This document shows positions 17,477-25,954 of a stretch of DNA of 64,000 bases, in pieces. The translations under genes and the position numbers were made by a program. This DNA is from Bacteroidales bacterium (GTDB lineage Bacteria; Bacteroidota; Bacteroidia; Bacteroidales; UBA932), in NCBI GenBank assembly GCA_017482565.1, contig JAFUMO010000045.1:1-64000 (forward strand). The letters are read 5' to 3'. The notes beneath the pieces are model-generated. The model was not told where the DNA came from. It saw nothing but the letters and a program-made list of their open reading frames with translations, and made no database searches. The number at the start of each line of letters is the position of its first letter. Within the stretch, counting starts at the first letter, position 1.

Positions 17477-18778
17477 TTACCCTTTATAGTTGAGCAGATC
17501 CAGGCCTATATCCCTCCTGAAATACTTCCCGTCATACTCAATCCTGGCTATCTCCGCGTAAATCTCTTCCCGCTGCTTCTCTATTCCGCTGCCGTTTACA
17601 GTAACTGCAAGGACACGGCCACCGGATGTAACCAGATTGCCGTCCTTCATGGATGTGCCGGAATGGAACACCTTTACCTTGCCCTCCGGGGTATTGTTAT
17701 GGAGATATTCACTGCCACCCATAGGGATTCCTTTCCTGTATTCTTCGGGGTAGCCTCCTGAAACACATACTACTGTAAGGGCCCCATCCTTGGAGATTTC
17801 AATCTTCTCTCCGCTGAGGTCTCCCTTGGCTGCTGCCACAAGATGCTGGAGCAGGTCTGAATCAATCCTTGTCATCACAGCCTCTGTCTCAGGGTCTCCC
17901 ATACGGACATTGTACTCAATCACGTAAGGGTCTCCGCCACAATTCATGAGCCCTATGAAAATGAATCCACGGTAATCAATATTGTCTTTTCTGAATCCCT
18001 CCACTGTAGGCTTGATAATCCTCTCCTCAACTTTTGCCATGAACTCCGCATCCGCAAAGACTACCGGAGAAACGGCACCCATACCGCCTGTGTTGAGCCC
18101 TTTGTCCCCTTCTCCAATCCTCTTGTAATCCTTTGCTTCAGGGAGGATGAGATAATCCTTGCCCGATGTGAGGACAAATACGGAAACCTCTATACCCTTG
18201 AGGAACTGCTCAATCACAACAGTATTTCCCGCAGCGCCGAACTTGCCCCCCATCATGTTCCTGAGCTCATCCTTTGCCTCCTGCAGATTCTCTATGATAA
18301 GTACACCCTTCCCTGCCGCAAGTCCGTCTGCCTTCAGCACATACGGAGCCTCAAGCTGCTCCAGGAATGCATCCGCCTCCTCCAGTGTATCCTTTGTAAA
18401 GCTCCTATATGCTGCCGTAGGGATATTATGCCTTGTCATGAACTCCTTTGCATAATCCTTGCTCCCCTCAAGCTGGGCACCAACCTTACCGGGGCCCACA
18501 AAAAGGACATCCTTCAGCTGCATGTCTGCCTCAAACATATCCTTGAGACCAAATACCAGCGGATCCTCCGGACCCACTATCACAATCTCTATGTTGTTTT
18601 CAAGAACACATTTCTTGATTGCATCAAAATCCTTCACCCCTCCGGCCACGTTCTCTGCAATCTGTGCTGTCCCCGGATTGCCAGGCATGCAGAACAGTTT
18701 TCCGCATTCTTTGCTCTGCTTTACTTTCCATGCTATTGCGTGCTCACGTCCACCTGAGCCAAGTACAAGTACATTCAT
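17477..18778 (-). CDS. purD: Phosphoribosylamine-glycine ligase (GAR synthetase)
   Basis: The 433-residue protein shows the PurD order of domains. The N-terminal preATP-grasp part carries VLVLGSGGREHAIAWK, the ATP-grasp domain carries PYVLKADGLAAGKGVLI, and the C-terminal part has NTGGMGAVSP and EYNVRMGDPETE. It ligates phosphoribosylamine and glycine in the second step of purine synthesis, in the cytoplasm. The length is normal. It lies 11 bases after deoC in an operon running from the DUF4296 lipoprotein to the membrane protein. The purM gene of the same pathway sits in a different operon about 6 kb away. Confidence 0.93.
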   Translation of the reverse strand: MNVLVLGSGGREHAIAWKVKQSKECGKLFCMPGNPGTAQIAENVAGGVKDFDAIKKCVLENNIEIVIVGPEDPLVFGLKDMFEADMQLKDVLFVGPGKVGAQLEGSKDYAKEFMTRHNIPTAAYRSFTKDTLEEADAFLEQLEAPYVLKADGLAAGKGVLIIENLQEAKDELRNMMGGKFGAAGNTVVIEQFLKGIEVSVFVLTSGKDYLILPEAKDYKRIGEGDKGLNTGGMGAVSPVVFADAEFMAKVEERIIKPTVEGFRKDNIDYRGFIFIGLMNCGGDPYVIEYNVRMGDPETEAVMTRIDSDLLQHLVAAAKGDLSGEKIEISKDGALTVVCVSGGYPEEYRKGIPMGGSEYLHNNTPEGKVKVFHSGTSMKDGNLVTSGGRVLAVTVNGSGIEKQREEIYAEIARIEYDGKYFRRDIGLDLLNYKG

Positions 18779-18789
18779 ATATCCAATTG

Positions 18790-19572
18790 TTAAAAATATG
18801 CTGTTGTTTTAGTTTCAAGTTCTGTAAGGATACTGTTTGCCAGACGGCTTGCCCCAATCCTGAAGAGCCCGGGATTGAGCCATTCCTCCCCAAGTACCCT
18901 CTCCACTATTTCCAGATAGCAGAGCGCATCCTTTGCGGAAGATATCCCTCCGGCAGGCTTGAAACCCACCTTGCGCCCTGTCCTGGCATAATGTTCCCTT
19001 ATACAGCGGCACATCACCTCCGCCGCCTCTGGGGTTGCTGCAGGCTCCTGCTTGCCGGTTGATGTCTTTATGAAATCTGCCCCGGCCTCCATTGCCAGGA
19101 ATGAGGCCTGTGCAATCTTCTCCGCACCGCCAAGTGCCCCTGTCTCCAGGATCACCTTCAGGTGCCTCTCCCCTATCGCCCCCTTTATCAGCCTTATCTC
19201 ATCCGCTGCCGCTTCAGTCTCCCCCGCAAGGAAAAGGTTGAGCGGAAGCACAATGTCAATCTCATCAGCCCCCTGCTCCACTGCCATCCTGCACTCGGCA
19301 AGCTTCACCTGAAGAAATGTCTGCGAGTGCGGGAAACCGCCGGCCACCACTGCCACGTTCACTCCGGGTACCTTGAGGGTCTCCTTCACCACTCCGCCCC
19401 ATTTCGGATAGACACATATTGCTGCGGGAGGCGTATAACCCGGGAATCTGAGGCCAAAGCTGTTCACCTTCTCCGTAAATGAAATTATCTTCTCCCTGGT
19501 ATCAGTTGTATTCAGGGTAGTGAGGTCCATGCAGGAAAGGCACAGTCTCAATTTATAGGGAAGCATATCCAT
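18790..19572 (-). CDS. deoC: Deoxyribose-phosphate aldolase
   Basis: The product has 260 residues when started at ATG 19572 (MDMLPYKLRL), four bases after the dtd stop. A farther ATG at 19599 would overlap dtd. The aldolase residues are in place: the Schiff-base lysine K169 (FIKTSTGK), the second active-site lysine K205 (GFKPAGGI) and D105 in EIDIVLPL. The enzyme splits 2-deoxyribose-5-phosphate into acetaldehyde and glyceraldehyde-3-phosphate in deoxynucleoside breakdown. No other deo genes are nearby. It sits between dtd and purD in the operon. Confidence 0.92.
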   Translation of the reverse strand: MDMLPYKLRLCLSCMDLTTLNTTDTREKIISFTEKVNSFGLRFPGYTPPAAICVYPKWGGVVKETLKVPGVNVAVVAGGFPHSQTFLQVKLAECRMAVEQGADEIDIVLPLNLFLAGETEAAADEIRLIKGAIGERHLKVILETGALGGAEKIAQASFLAMEAGADFIKTSTGKQEPAATPEAAEVMCRCIREHYARTGRKVGFKPAGGISSAKDALCYLEIVERVLGEEWLNPGLFRIGASRLANSILTELETKTTAYF

Positions 19573-19576
19573 AATC

Positions 19577-20050
19577 CTATTCCCTGTTTTTTGAGTCAAT
19601 GAGTATAGTTACAGGGCCGTCATTCACTATTGTTACTTTCATGTCCGCCCCAAAGCGTCCTGTCTGCACCGGCTTGCCCAAGTCCTCCTGGAGCTTCTTT
19701 ATGAACTTCTCATAGATTGGGACCGCAATTGCAGGAGGGGCCGCCTTTATGTAGGAAGGTCTGTTCCCTTTTGCAGTTGCAGCCTGCAATGTAAACTGGC
19801 TGATAAGGAGTATGTCACCACCCGCATCCTTGATACTGAGGTTCATAACCCCCTGGGCATCATCAAACACCCTCAGGTTCACAATCTTCTTGGAAAGCCA
19901 TGCAATGTCCGTATCATCATCAGCCGCCTCAATCCCCACAAGCACCATAAGCCCCCGGCCTATCTTCCCGATAACATCCGTTCTTTCCATTCCCTCCTCA
20001 GGAGCTACCGCCACCTGGGATTCAACTACCCTCTGTATTACAACTCTCAT
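19577..20050 (-). CDS. dtd: D-aminoacyl-tRNA deacylase
   Basis: The 157-residue protein matches DTD from end to end. It opens with MRVVIQRV and contains the active-site motif SQFTL and the C-terminal NDGPVT, the cross-subunit Gly-Pro motif region. It cleaves D-amino acids and glycine mischarged onto tRNA, a proofreading step in the cytoplasm. It lies two bases after the radical SAM gene, so the two are translationally coupled or at least co-transcribed. Confidence 0.93.
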   Translation of the reverse strand: MRVVIQRVVESQVAVAPEEGMERTDVIGKIGRGLMVLVGIEAADDDTDIAWLSKKIVNLRVFDDAQGVMNLSIKDAGGDILLISQFTLQAATAKGNRPSYIKAAPPAIAVPIYEKFIKKLQEDLGKPVQTGRFGADMKVTIVNDGPVTILIDSKNRE

Positions 20051-20052
20051 GA

Positions 20053-20829
20053 TTATCCCCTTATCTGAATTTCATAACCTTCCGCAATGAGAGGGGCAGC
20101 AATCTGCTGCATCTCCTCCACTGTAACCTTCTGCAGGTTCTTGGCAGGGGTCTCCCTGTCAATTGTATACATCATAACCTCCCTTGGGGCGAGCTCCCTT
20201 ACAAGGGCACGCCATTTCTCTACATGCTCAGGCGATGTACAGTCTATCTCCCTGCCGCTTTCCATCCCCTTGAGAAACATTGTCTGAAGGATGAAGTTAT
20301 GGTTGAACAGCTTTATGTTCTCAATTGTACGCTCCAGCGAATAGGCCTCATTAGGAATATTGATGGCCTCCACAAGCTCTTCAAGCGGTGAATCTATCTT
20401 GAGGATAGGGTTGTCCACCTTCATGAGGGCATCCCTCACCTCCTTCCTCCCCAGCTGGGTTGCATTTGAAAGGACAGATACCTTTGCGGAAGGATAGAGC
20501 TCCTCCCTCAGCTTGAGGGTGAAGTCTATAATTGCAGGGAAATCGGGGTGCATTGTAGGTTCCCCGTTGCCTGAAAATGTTATTGTATCCACCGGAGTAC
20601 CTTCTGCACTCAAGGCCCTCAGCCTGCCCTCAAGAGCCTCAAATACCTCTTTCCTCTCAGGGAGCCTGGTATCATTCCTGCCGTCCTTGTTCCAGCCGCA
20701 CTCGCAGTAGATGCAGTCAAAGCTGCACCATTTGCCAAACTTTGGCAGAAGATTTACCCCAAGTGAACTTCCAAGGCGGCGGCTCCTGATGGGGCCGAAA
20801 ACTATCTCATTGAAAAGTATTGTTCCCAT
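20053..20829 (-). CDS. Radical SAM protein, function unassigned
   Basis: The 258-residue protein starts at ATG 20829 (MGTILFNEIVFGPI), four bases after the amidohydrolase stop. The radical SAM CxxxCxxC motif is CSFDCIYC, flanked by GVNLLPKFGKW, and GNGEPTMHPDF is the usual GGE-type SAM-binding stretch. It belongs to the group of wyosine- or NifB-like short radical SAM proteins common in Bacteroidota. The reaction is not known to me. The active site binds a 4Fe-4S cluster and should need anaerobic or low-oxygen conditions, which fits the organism. The longer ORF that opens upstream at 20862 overlaps the previous gene and is not preferred. Confidence 0.82.
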   Translation of the reverse strand: MGTILFNEIVFGPIRSRRLGSSLGVNLLPKFGKWCSFDCIYCECGWNKDGRNDTRLPERKEVFEALEGRLRALSAEGTPVDTITFSGNGEPTMHPDFPAIIDFTLKLREELYPSAKVSVLSNATQLGRKEVRDALMKVDNPILKIDSPLEELVEAINIPNEAYSLERTIENIKLFNHNFILQTMFLKGMESGREIDCTSPEHVEKWRALVRELAPREVMMYTIDRETPAKNLQKVTVEEMQQIAAPLIAEGYEIQIRG

Positions 20830-20833
20830 ATCT

Positions 20834-22021
20834 TTAGATGATTCTTCTGGTTGTGGATTCACTTGTAAGCTTTATGTTGTCCCAATCAATGTTTTCAATC
20901 AGCACCGCTCCAGGACGTTTGCCCGGCTCAAAGCTGCCGTAAACATCATCCTTGCCCAACATCTGCGCCCCGTTGAGACATGCCCACTGCAGGATCTCCT
21001 CCAGCGGAATATGGCTGAAATTATCATGTATGCATACAATCTCCCTGGCAATTGAGAGGATGGTATTGCTTGAGAGGCTGTCTGTACCCAGGCATATCTT
21101 AAGGCCGTTCTCCCTCATAAGGTCCAACGGTGGCAACGCCCTGTGGATGAAAATGTTTGAAAGGGGACAAATTGCAAAATATGGATTTGCAAGGTGCTTC
21201 TTTGCGTAATCTATGCTCTCCTGGTTTATTGCCACATTATGTACAAGAAGTATGTTTCCACCTACAGGTGACTGTGAGAAGCTCAGGAGCCTGTCAATGA
21301 AATACACCAGGGCCGGTTTGCCTGTGACTGGCGGAGTGCTCAGCCCCCTTCCCTTGTAGTTCTCGGCCAGGGCACCTGTACCGCTGATTATGAGGTCTTC
21401 CTCCTCCTGGCTCTCCTGGCTGTGGTAAGAGAGGAAACCACTCTTCAGGCCCTCCTGTGCAGCCATTGCAAGGAGCTGCGGGCTCATGGTATAGCATGAA
21501 TGTGGGGTTATTGCAGCATCAATGCCATACTCTCCGGCAACCTCTGCCAGAGACTTTCCGCTCTCAAGCACCTCCTGTGCATCCTTAGGCTCGCTGCCGA
21601 ACAGTTCCAGGAAAGACCTTGTGTACATAGGGGATTTTGCCTTGCATGCAAAGCTCTCGCTGCAGTTGCTGATGTCTGCCATAGCGGAAACTCCCTCCCT
21701 GTACATCTTATCCATCTGGGTCTCCAGCGCCTTTATCCTCCCCTCCTTGCCAACTGTGTTCCTGAGGGCATTTATCTGGTTGATGAACCCGCTCATGCCG
21801 GTTGCCTGCTCAAAGGCCCCCTCAAGATGGGAGAGTTCAACATGGTTATGGGCATTAGTAAATCCCGGACAAAGGATACCGCTATAGAACTCCGTATCCT
21901 CACATTCCTGGCCAAGCTGCCCTACCTCCACCACCTCATTGTAATCATTGAACTTTACGTAGCCGTTCCTTATTGGGCTTCCTATTATCGGGAAGACGTA
22001 ATTTGCCGCTATCTTTCTCAT
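20834..22021 (-). CDS. Amidohydrolase (aminofutalosine or adenosine deaminase-like)
   Basis: The 395-residue protein is a metal-dependent amidohydrolase of the cytosine/adenosine deaminase type. It has metal-ligand histidines in NAHNHVELSHL near residue 60, PHSCYTMSP, the SYHSQES segment in the middle, LLVHNVAI, and the catalytic aspartate in CLGTDSLSSN. In Bacteroidota related proteins include aminodeoxyfutalosine deaminases of menaquinone synthesis and S-adenosylhomocysteine or methylthioadenosine deaminases. The sequence alone does not decide between these. No futalosine-pathway gene is in the window. The start at 22021 lies inside the end of the preceding lipoprotein gene, with a 77-base overlap. 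Confidence 0.8.
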   Translation of the reverse strand: MRKIAANYVFPIIGSPIRNGYVKFNDYNEVVEVGQLGQECEDTEFYSGILCPGFTNAHNHVELSHLEGAFEQATGMSGFINQINALRNTVGKEGRIKALETQMDKMYREGVSAMADISNCSESFACKAKSPMYTRSFLELFGSEPKDAQEVLESGKSLAEVAGEYGIDAAITPHSCYTMSPQLLAMAAQEGLKSGFLSYHSQESQEEEDLIISGTGALAENYKGRGLSTPPVTGKPALVYFIDRLLSFSQSPVGGNILLVHNVAINQESIDYAKKHLANPYFAICPLSNIFIHRALPPLDLMRENGLKICLGTDSLSSNTILSIAREIVCIHDNFSHIPLEEILQWACLNGAQMLGKDDVYGSFEPGKRPGAVLIENIDWDNIKLTSESTTRRII

Positions 22022-22640
22022 TTTTATCGTCTGTTGTTTCCTTATTCACCATAAAAGTATGGAATGCCCTCTCCGGAGGACATGCGGTGTTGGCCCACCA
22101 CTGCGGATTCTGCGGGATATCAACCACTGCCGAATCCAAAATTGTCCACTGCTGCAGCCTCTTCTGAGGCATAACCAGCCACTTGACGCTCCTGAGCAGC
22201 CTGTCATGGAGAAGTTCTGAAGGATCAACCGTATTGAGCGAATCAATGGCCCACCATCTTTCCAGCCTGGTCTTCCTCAAGGCTGCCTCCTCGCTCTGGG
22301 TAATGGCATCCAGCTCCTTCTCCCTCTTCTCAAGCCTGCTGTAGGCACTTCTTAGGATATCCCCATAGCTGTGCCCCTCCTGGAGGTAATATCGCATAGA
22401 TGAGTTGTAATCTTCAACAGTAAATCCATATTTATCCATTATGGCTGCATAAAGGCGCATTGAATCCACCTGCACCATAAGGGACGGGGTTCTCTCCACA
22501 TACTGGTCTGCAAGATACATGTCCGCCACTATATCAGACATGGTCTTCTTGTCAATGGGAGCACCTTCATCACACCCTGGCAACAGCAGAAGCACCGCTG
22601 CCGAACATATGGACATCAATATTGTCTTAATACTGTACAT
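21945..22640 (-). CDS. DUF4296-type lipoprotein
   Basis: The start at ATG 22640 gives a 231-residue protein with a lipoprotein signal (SICSAAVLLLLPGC, Cys around residue 23). After it comes the segment MSDIVADMYLADQYV, typical of the Bacteroidota DUF4296 domain. The rest is helical and rich in charged residues, with a Lys/Glu/Asp-rich tail. The function of the family is unknown. It should sit in the outer or inner membrane facing the periplasm. A TAnnTTTG box lies 16 bases upstream at 22657-22664. Its last 77 bases overlap the amidohydrolase gene in another frame. Confidence 0.75.
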   Translation of the reverse strand: MYSIKTILMSICSAAVLLLLPGCDEGAPIDKKTMSDIVADMYLADQYVERTPSLMVQVDSMRLYAAIMDKYGFTVEDYNSSMRYYLQEGHSYGDILRSAYSRLEKREKELDAITQSEEAALRKTRLERWWAIDSLNTVDPSELLHDRLLRSVKWLVMPQKRLQQWTILDSAVVDIPQNPQWWANTACPPERAFHTFMVNKETTDDKNEKDSGKLRLPDNRKPNKERLRKVQ

Positions 22641-22656
22641 AGAAAAATATATTATA

Positions 22657-22664
22657 CAAAGGTA
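22657..22664 (-). promoter_or_regulatory. TAnnTTTG -7 box upstream of the DUF4296 lipoprotein
   Basis: The minus strand reads TACCTTTG. It is the left half of a divergent pair with the plus-strand box at 22677-22684, only 12 bases away. Confidence 0.6.
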
Positions 22665-22676
22665 ATTTTTTATTAT

Positions 22677-22684
22677 TACTTTTG
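22677..22684 (+). promoter_or_regulatory. TAnnTTTG -7 box upstream of the polysaccharide deacetylase
   Basis: The plus strand reads TACTTTTG, 21 bases before the deacetylase start codon. A potential TTG start at 22682 lies inside this box and is therefore not used. Confidence 0.6.
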
Positions 22685-22705
22685 CCAACCCAAACATTGC
22701 AAAAA

Positions 22706-23317
22706 ATGAGAATAAAGCCGCCAAAAATAATAAGGAAACTCTTCCCCACCTTCATCTGGAATTTTCCCGACGAAAAAGAGGGTATCTTCCTGACTTTTGA
22801 TGACGGCCCAAGGCCCGAAGTCACCCCCTGGGTGCTGGATCTGCTGGACAAATACAATGCCAAGGCAACATTCTTCTGTATAGGCAAGAATGTAGAGATG
22901 TTCCCGGAACTCTTTGAAGAGGTAAAGCGGAGGGGACACGCCGTAGGCAACCACTCTTACAGCCATGTAAAGGGATGGGGCATGGACACCGGAGATTATG
23001 TGCGTGACATAGACATTGCCGGTGACATGATAAAGTCCAACCTCTTCCGCCCCCCTTACGCCCGCATCGGCCCAAATCAGGCAAGGGTACTCAACGAAAG
23101 GTACCACGCAATAATGTGGAACATCATCAGCAGGGACTACAACCGCAACCTCAGCGGAGACGCCTGCGCACGCAATGTAATCCCACACCTTGAGCCCGGC
23201 GCAATAATAGTCTTCCACGATTCAATCAAATGCGCCCAGAACCTCTTCGTGGCCCTTCCCCAAGTACTTGAGGCCATCAAGGCCAAAGGCCTTGTCTGCA
23301 AAAAGATTGAGCTGTAA
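22706..23317 (+). CDS. Polysaccharide deacetylase family protein (NodB-like)
   Basis: The 203-residue protein is a NodB-fold deacetylase. The catalytic and metal motifs are FLTFDDGPRPE (motif 1), HAVGNHSYSH (motif 2, metal histidines), FRPPYARIG (motif 3) and IVFHDS near the end. Such enzymes remove N-acetyl groups from peptidoglycan or other amino sugars. There is no signal peptide, although the hydrophobic start IIRKLFPTFIWNF may associate with the membrane, so location and substrate are open. It is transcribed alone, diverging from the DUF4296 gene and meeting pheT at a shared terminator. Confidence 0.82.
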   Translation: MRIKPPKIIRKLFPTFIWNFPDEKEGIFLTFDDGPRPEVTPWVLDLLDKYNAKATFFCIGKNVEMFPELFEEVKRRGHAVGNHSYSHVKGWGMDTGDYVRDIDIAGDMIKSNLFRPPYARIGPNQARVLNERYHAIMWNIISRDYNRNLSGDACARNVIPHLEPGAIIVFHDSIKCAQNLFVALPQVLEAIKAKGLVCKKIEL

Positions 23318-23325
23318 TAAAGAAA

Positions 23326-23360
23326 GGCGTTGGACCGGTTCTTTGAACTTGTCCAACGCC
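23326..23360. terminator. Terminator between the convergent deacetylase and pheT genes
   Basis: GGCGTTGGAC at 23326-23335 pairs perfectly with GTCCAACGCC at 23351-23360. On the minus strand it is followed by TTTCTTTATT, so it serves pheT best. It may also stop the plus-strand gene. Confidence 0.85.
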
Positions 23361-23387
23361 TGGAATATTTCTGTCGGAAAGCGGATG

Positions 23388-25901
23388 CTACCTCAATGCT
23401 GCACCATGCTTGTGCTGGAACGCTCCGAGCAGCTTGTTCATTACTGCCTCAACTGCCTTGTCATTCAGAGTCTTCTCAGGATCCTGGAGAACAAAGCTGA
23501 TTGCGTACTGCTTCTTGCCCTCAGGAATCTTGTCACCCCTGTAAACATCAAACAATGCAACACTCTTGAGGAGCTTCTTCTCTGTACCGGTTGCTGTCTT
23601 GCGGAGCTCTGCAAATGAAACGCCCTCATCAATGAGCAGTGCAAGGTCCCTCTTCACCTCAGGGAACTTAGGAAGCTCTGTGTATTGTACCTTGTTCTTC
23701 TTCACAGCCTTGAGAAGCACATTCCATGAAATCTCAGCTGCAAATACAGGCTGCTTGATACCAAACTGTTTCAGCCTTGCCTTTGAAACTGTACCCATTA
23801 CCGCAATCTCCTTGCCGCCGTGCATCTTGTATGAAAGGCCCTCGGCAAAGAGGTCTGCAGGGGCATTTTCATACTCAAGGTTAGCCACACTCACACCGAA
23901 TTTTGCAAGCAGGAGCTCCAGGTAGCCCTTAAGTGTAAAGAAGTTGCCGCCGTTGGTCCTGTTCCTCCAGCCCTGATAGCCGTTACCGGTAATGAAGATT
24001 GAGAATTTTGGCTCCTCTGAATATGCCTTCAGTGCATCACCCCTGTGTGCAACTGCCTCCTCAGGGTTTGAAGCGTCAAACTCAGGGGCCTTGAACTCAG
24101 GATTGAAGCTGTAGACATTGCCGTACTCAAACAGCTTAAGGTCATTCTGCTGGCGGTTGATGTTGTAGGCCACCACCTCAAGACCGTGGAGCAGAAGGGT
24201 CTGCCTCATACAGTTGAGGTCTGAGCTCAACGGATTCACAACCATAACACACTTCTCCTGCGGATATGTCTTCAGCCGGATGTAATAGTCGCTCTTTGTG
24301 AGGGAGTTGTTCATCATCTCCATGAAGCCGTTAGCAGCCATGAACTCAGATGCAAGTGTCCTCACGCGCTCAGGATCAGGCTTAGGTGTGGTATTGATTG
24401 ATGCCCTCATGTTGGCAGGAAGCTCAATATTGTTGTAGCCGTAAATCCTGAGGATATCCTCCACAACATCACACTCCCTGTACACATCCACCCTGTATGT
24501 AGGGACCTTCACGGTACAGCCCCCCTCAGTCTCAGCCACAATCTCCATCTCCAGATAACCCAGGATATCCTTGATTGTCTTTACACCTATCTCCTTCCCG
24601 ATAAATCTCTGTATCCTTGCAAAATCAAGTTCCACAACCTTCTTTTCCACAGGAGCTGAAACTATATCCACAACATCACCCACAATCTCTCCGCCTGCAA
24701 TCTCAGTAATGAGAAGAGCGGCACGCTTGAGGGCATACAGGGTTACTGCAGGGTCACAGCCTCTCTCATAACGGAATGATGCGTCTGTCTTGAGTGTATG
24801 TCTCTTGGAAGTCTTCCTGATTGAAACAGGGTTGAAATATGCACTCTCAAGGAATACGTTCACAGTCTTCTCTGTTACGCCGCTCTTGAGGCCGCCGAAC
24901 ACACCGCCTATACACATAGGCTCCTTGGCGTTGCAGATCATAAGGTCCTGTGCAGAGAGGGTCCTCTCAACCTCATCCAAGGTAACGAACTTTGTCCCCT
25001 CAGGACAGAAGTCTACAACCACCTCATTTCCCTCAATCATATCTGCATCAAAAGCATGCATAGGCTGGCCCATCTCCATGAGGATATAGTTTGTAATGTC
25101 CACAATGCTGTTTATAGGACGGAGACCTATTGTCATGAGCTTGGATTTCAACCAGTCAGGTGACTCGGTAACCTTTACGTTCTTTATGGTAAGTCCGCTA
25201 TACCTTGGGGCAGCCTCCTTGGCATTTACGGTAACCTTTACCGCACCCTCCTTTGGAGCAGCTGCCAATTTGGCTTCAAACTCCTCAACAGAAGGCAATG
25301 TAAGCTCCCCGCCCATGTTGTTTGCCCTCAGATAAGCGCTCAAATCCCTGGCAACGCCAATGAATGAAGCGGCATCAACACGGTTAGGGGTAAGCCCTAT
25401 CTCATATAGGGTATCGGTCTTGAGGTTAAGGTAATCCTTGGCAGGGGTACCAGGAACAGCTGAAGGGTCAAGCACCATGATTCCCTCATGATTATGTCCT
25501 ATTCCCAGCTCATCCTCGGCACACAACATGCCAAAAGACTCCACACCGCGGATCTTTGATTTCTTTATCTTTATCTCCTCACCGTTGCTGAATGTAAGCT
25601 TGGTATTCAAGGTTGCAAGCATAACCTTCTGGCCTGCAGCAACATTAGGGGCACCACACACAATCTGAAGAGGCTCACCGCTGCCCGCATTAACCTTTGT
25701 TATGTGAAGGTGGTCTGAATCGGGATGGTTCTCACACTCAAGCACCTCTGCAACAACTACACCTGCAAGGCCTCCAGGAATCTCCTCAACCTCTTCAAAA
25801 TGTTCAACTTCCAAACCAATTGAGGTAAGTATCTTCTCCACCTCTGCAGGAGCAAGATCAAACTTCACATACTCCTTAAGCCAATTGTACGAAATATTCA
25901 T
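23388..25901 (-). CDS. pheT: Phenylalanine-tRNA ligase, beta subunit
   Basis: The 837-residue protein has the complete bacterial PheT order. An N-terminal EMAP/tRNA-binding domain (about 40-155) comes first, then the B3/4 editing region, B5, the core catalytic-like domain, and a C-terminal FDX-ACB anticodon-binding domain (FPEVKRDLALLID onwards). With the alpha subunit, which is not in the window, it forms an alpha2beta2 enzyme that charges tRNA-Phe and edits Tyr-tRNA-Phe. It starts 53 bases after ftsY and probably shares the ftsY promoter at 26953-26960. Confidence 0.95.
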   Translation of the reverse strand: MNISYNWLKEYVKFDLAPAEVEKILTSIGLEVEHFEEVEEIPGGLAGVVVAEVLECENHPDSDHLHITKVNAGSGEPLQIVCGAPNVAAGQKVMLATLNTKLTFSNGEEIKIKKSKIRGVESFGMLCAEDELGIGHNHEGIMVLDPSAVPGTPAKDYLNLKTDTLYEIGLTPNRVDAASFIGVARDLSAYLRANNMGGELTLPSVEEFEAKLAAAPKEGAVKVTVNAKEAAPRYSGLTIKNVKVTESPDWLKSKLMTIGLRPINSIVDITNYILMEMGQPMHAFDADMIEGNEVVVDFCPEGTKFVTLDEVERTLSAQDLMICNAKEPMCIGGVFGGLKSGVTEKTVNVFLESAYFNPVSIRKTSKRHTLKTDASFRYERGCDPAVTLYALKRAALLITEIAGGEIVGDVVDIVSAPVEKKVVELDFARIQRFIGKEIGVKTIKDILGYLEMEIVAETEGGCTVKVPTYRVDVYRECDVVEDILRIYGYNNIELPANMRASINTTPKPDPERVRTLASEFMAANGFMEMMNNSLTKSDYYIRLKTYPQEKCVMVVNPLSSDLNCMRQTLLLHGLEVVAYNINRQQNDLKLFEYGNVYSFNPEFKAPEFDASNPEEAVAHRGDALKAYSEEPKFSIFITGNGYQGWRNRTNGGNFFTLKGYLELLLAKFGVSVANLEYENAPADLFAEGLSYKMHGGKEIAVMGTVSKARLKQFGIKQPVFAAEISWNVLLKAVKKNKVQYTELPKFPEVKRDLALLIDEGVSFAELRKTATGTEKKLLKSVALFDVYRGDKIPEGKKQYAISFVLQDPEKTLNDKAVEAVMNKLLGAFQHKHGAALR

Positions 25902-25954
25902 ATTTAAAACTCTTTGATAATCTTGTCATCTTCCCGGCGGATTGCTGCCAGGAA

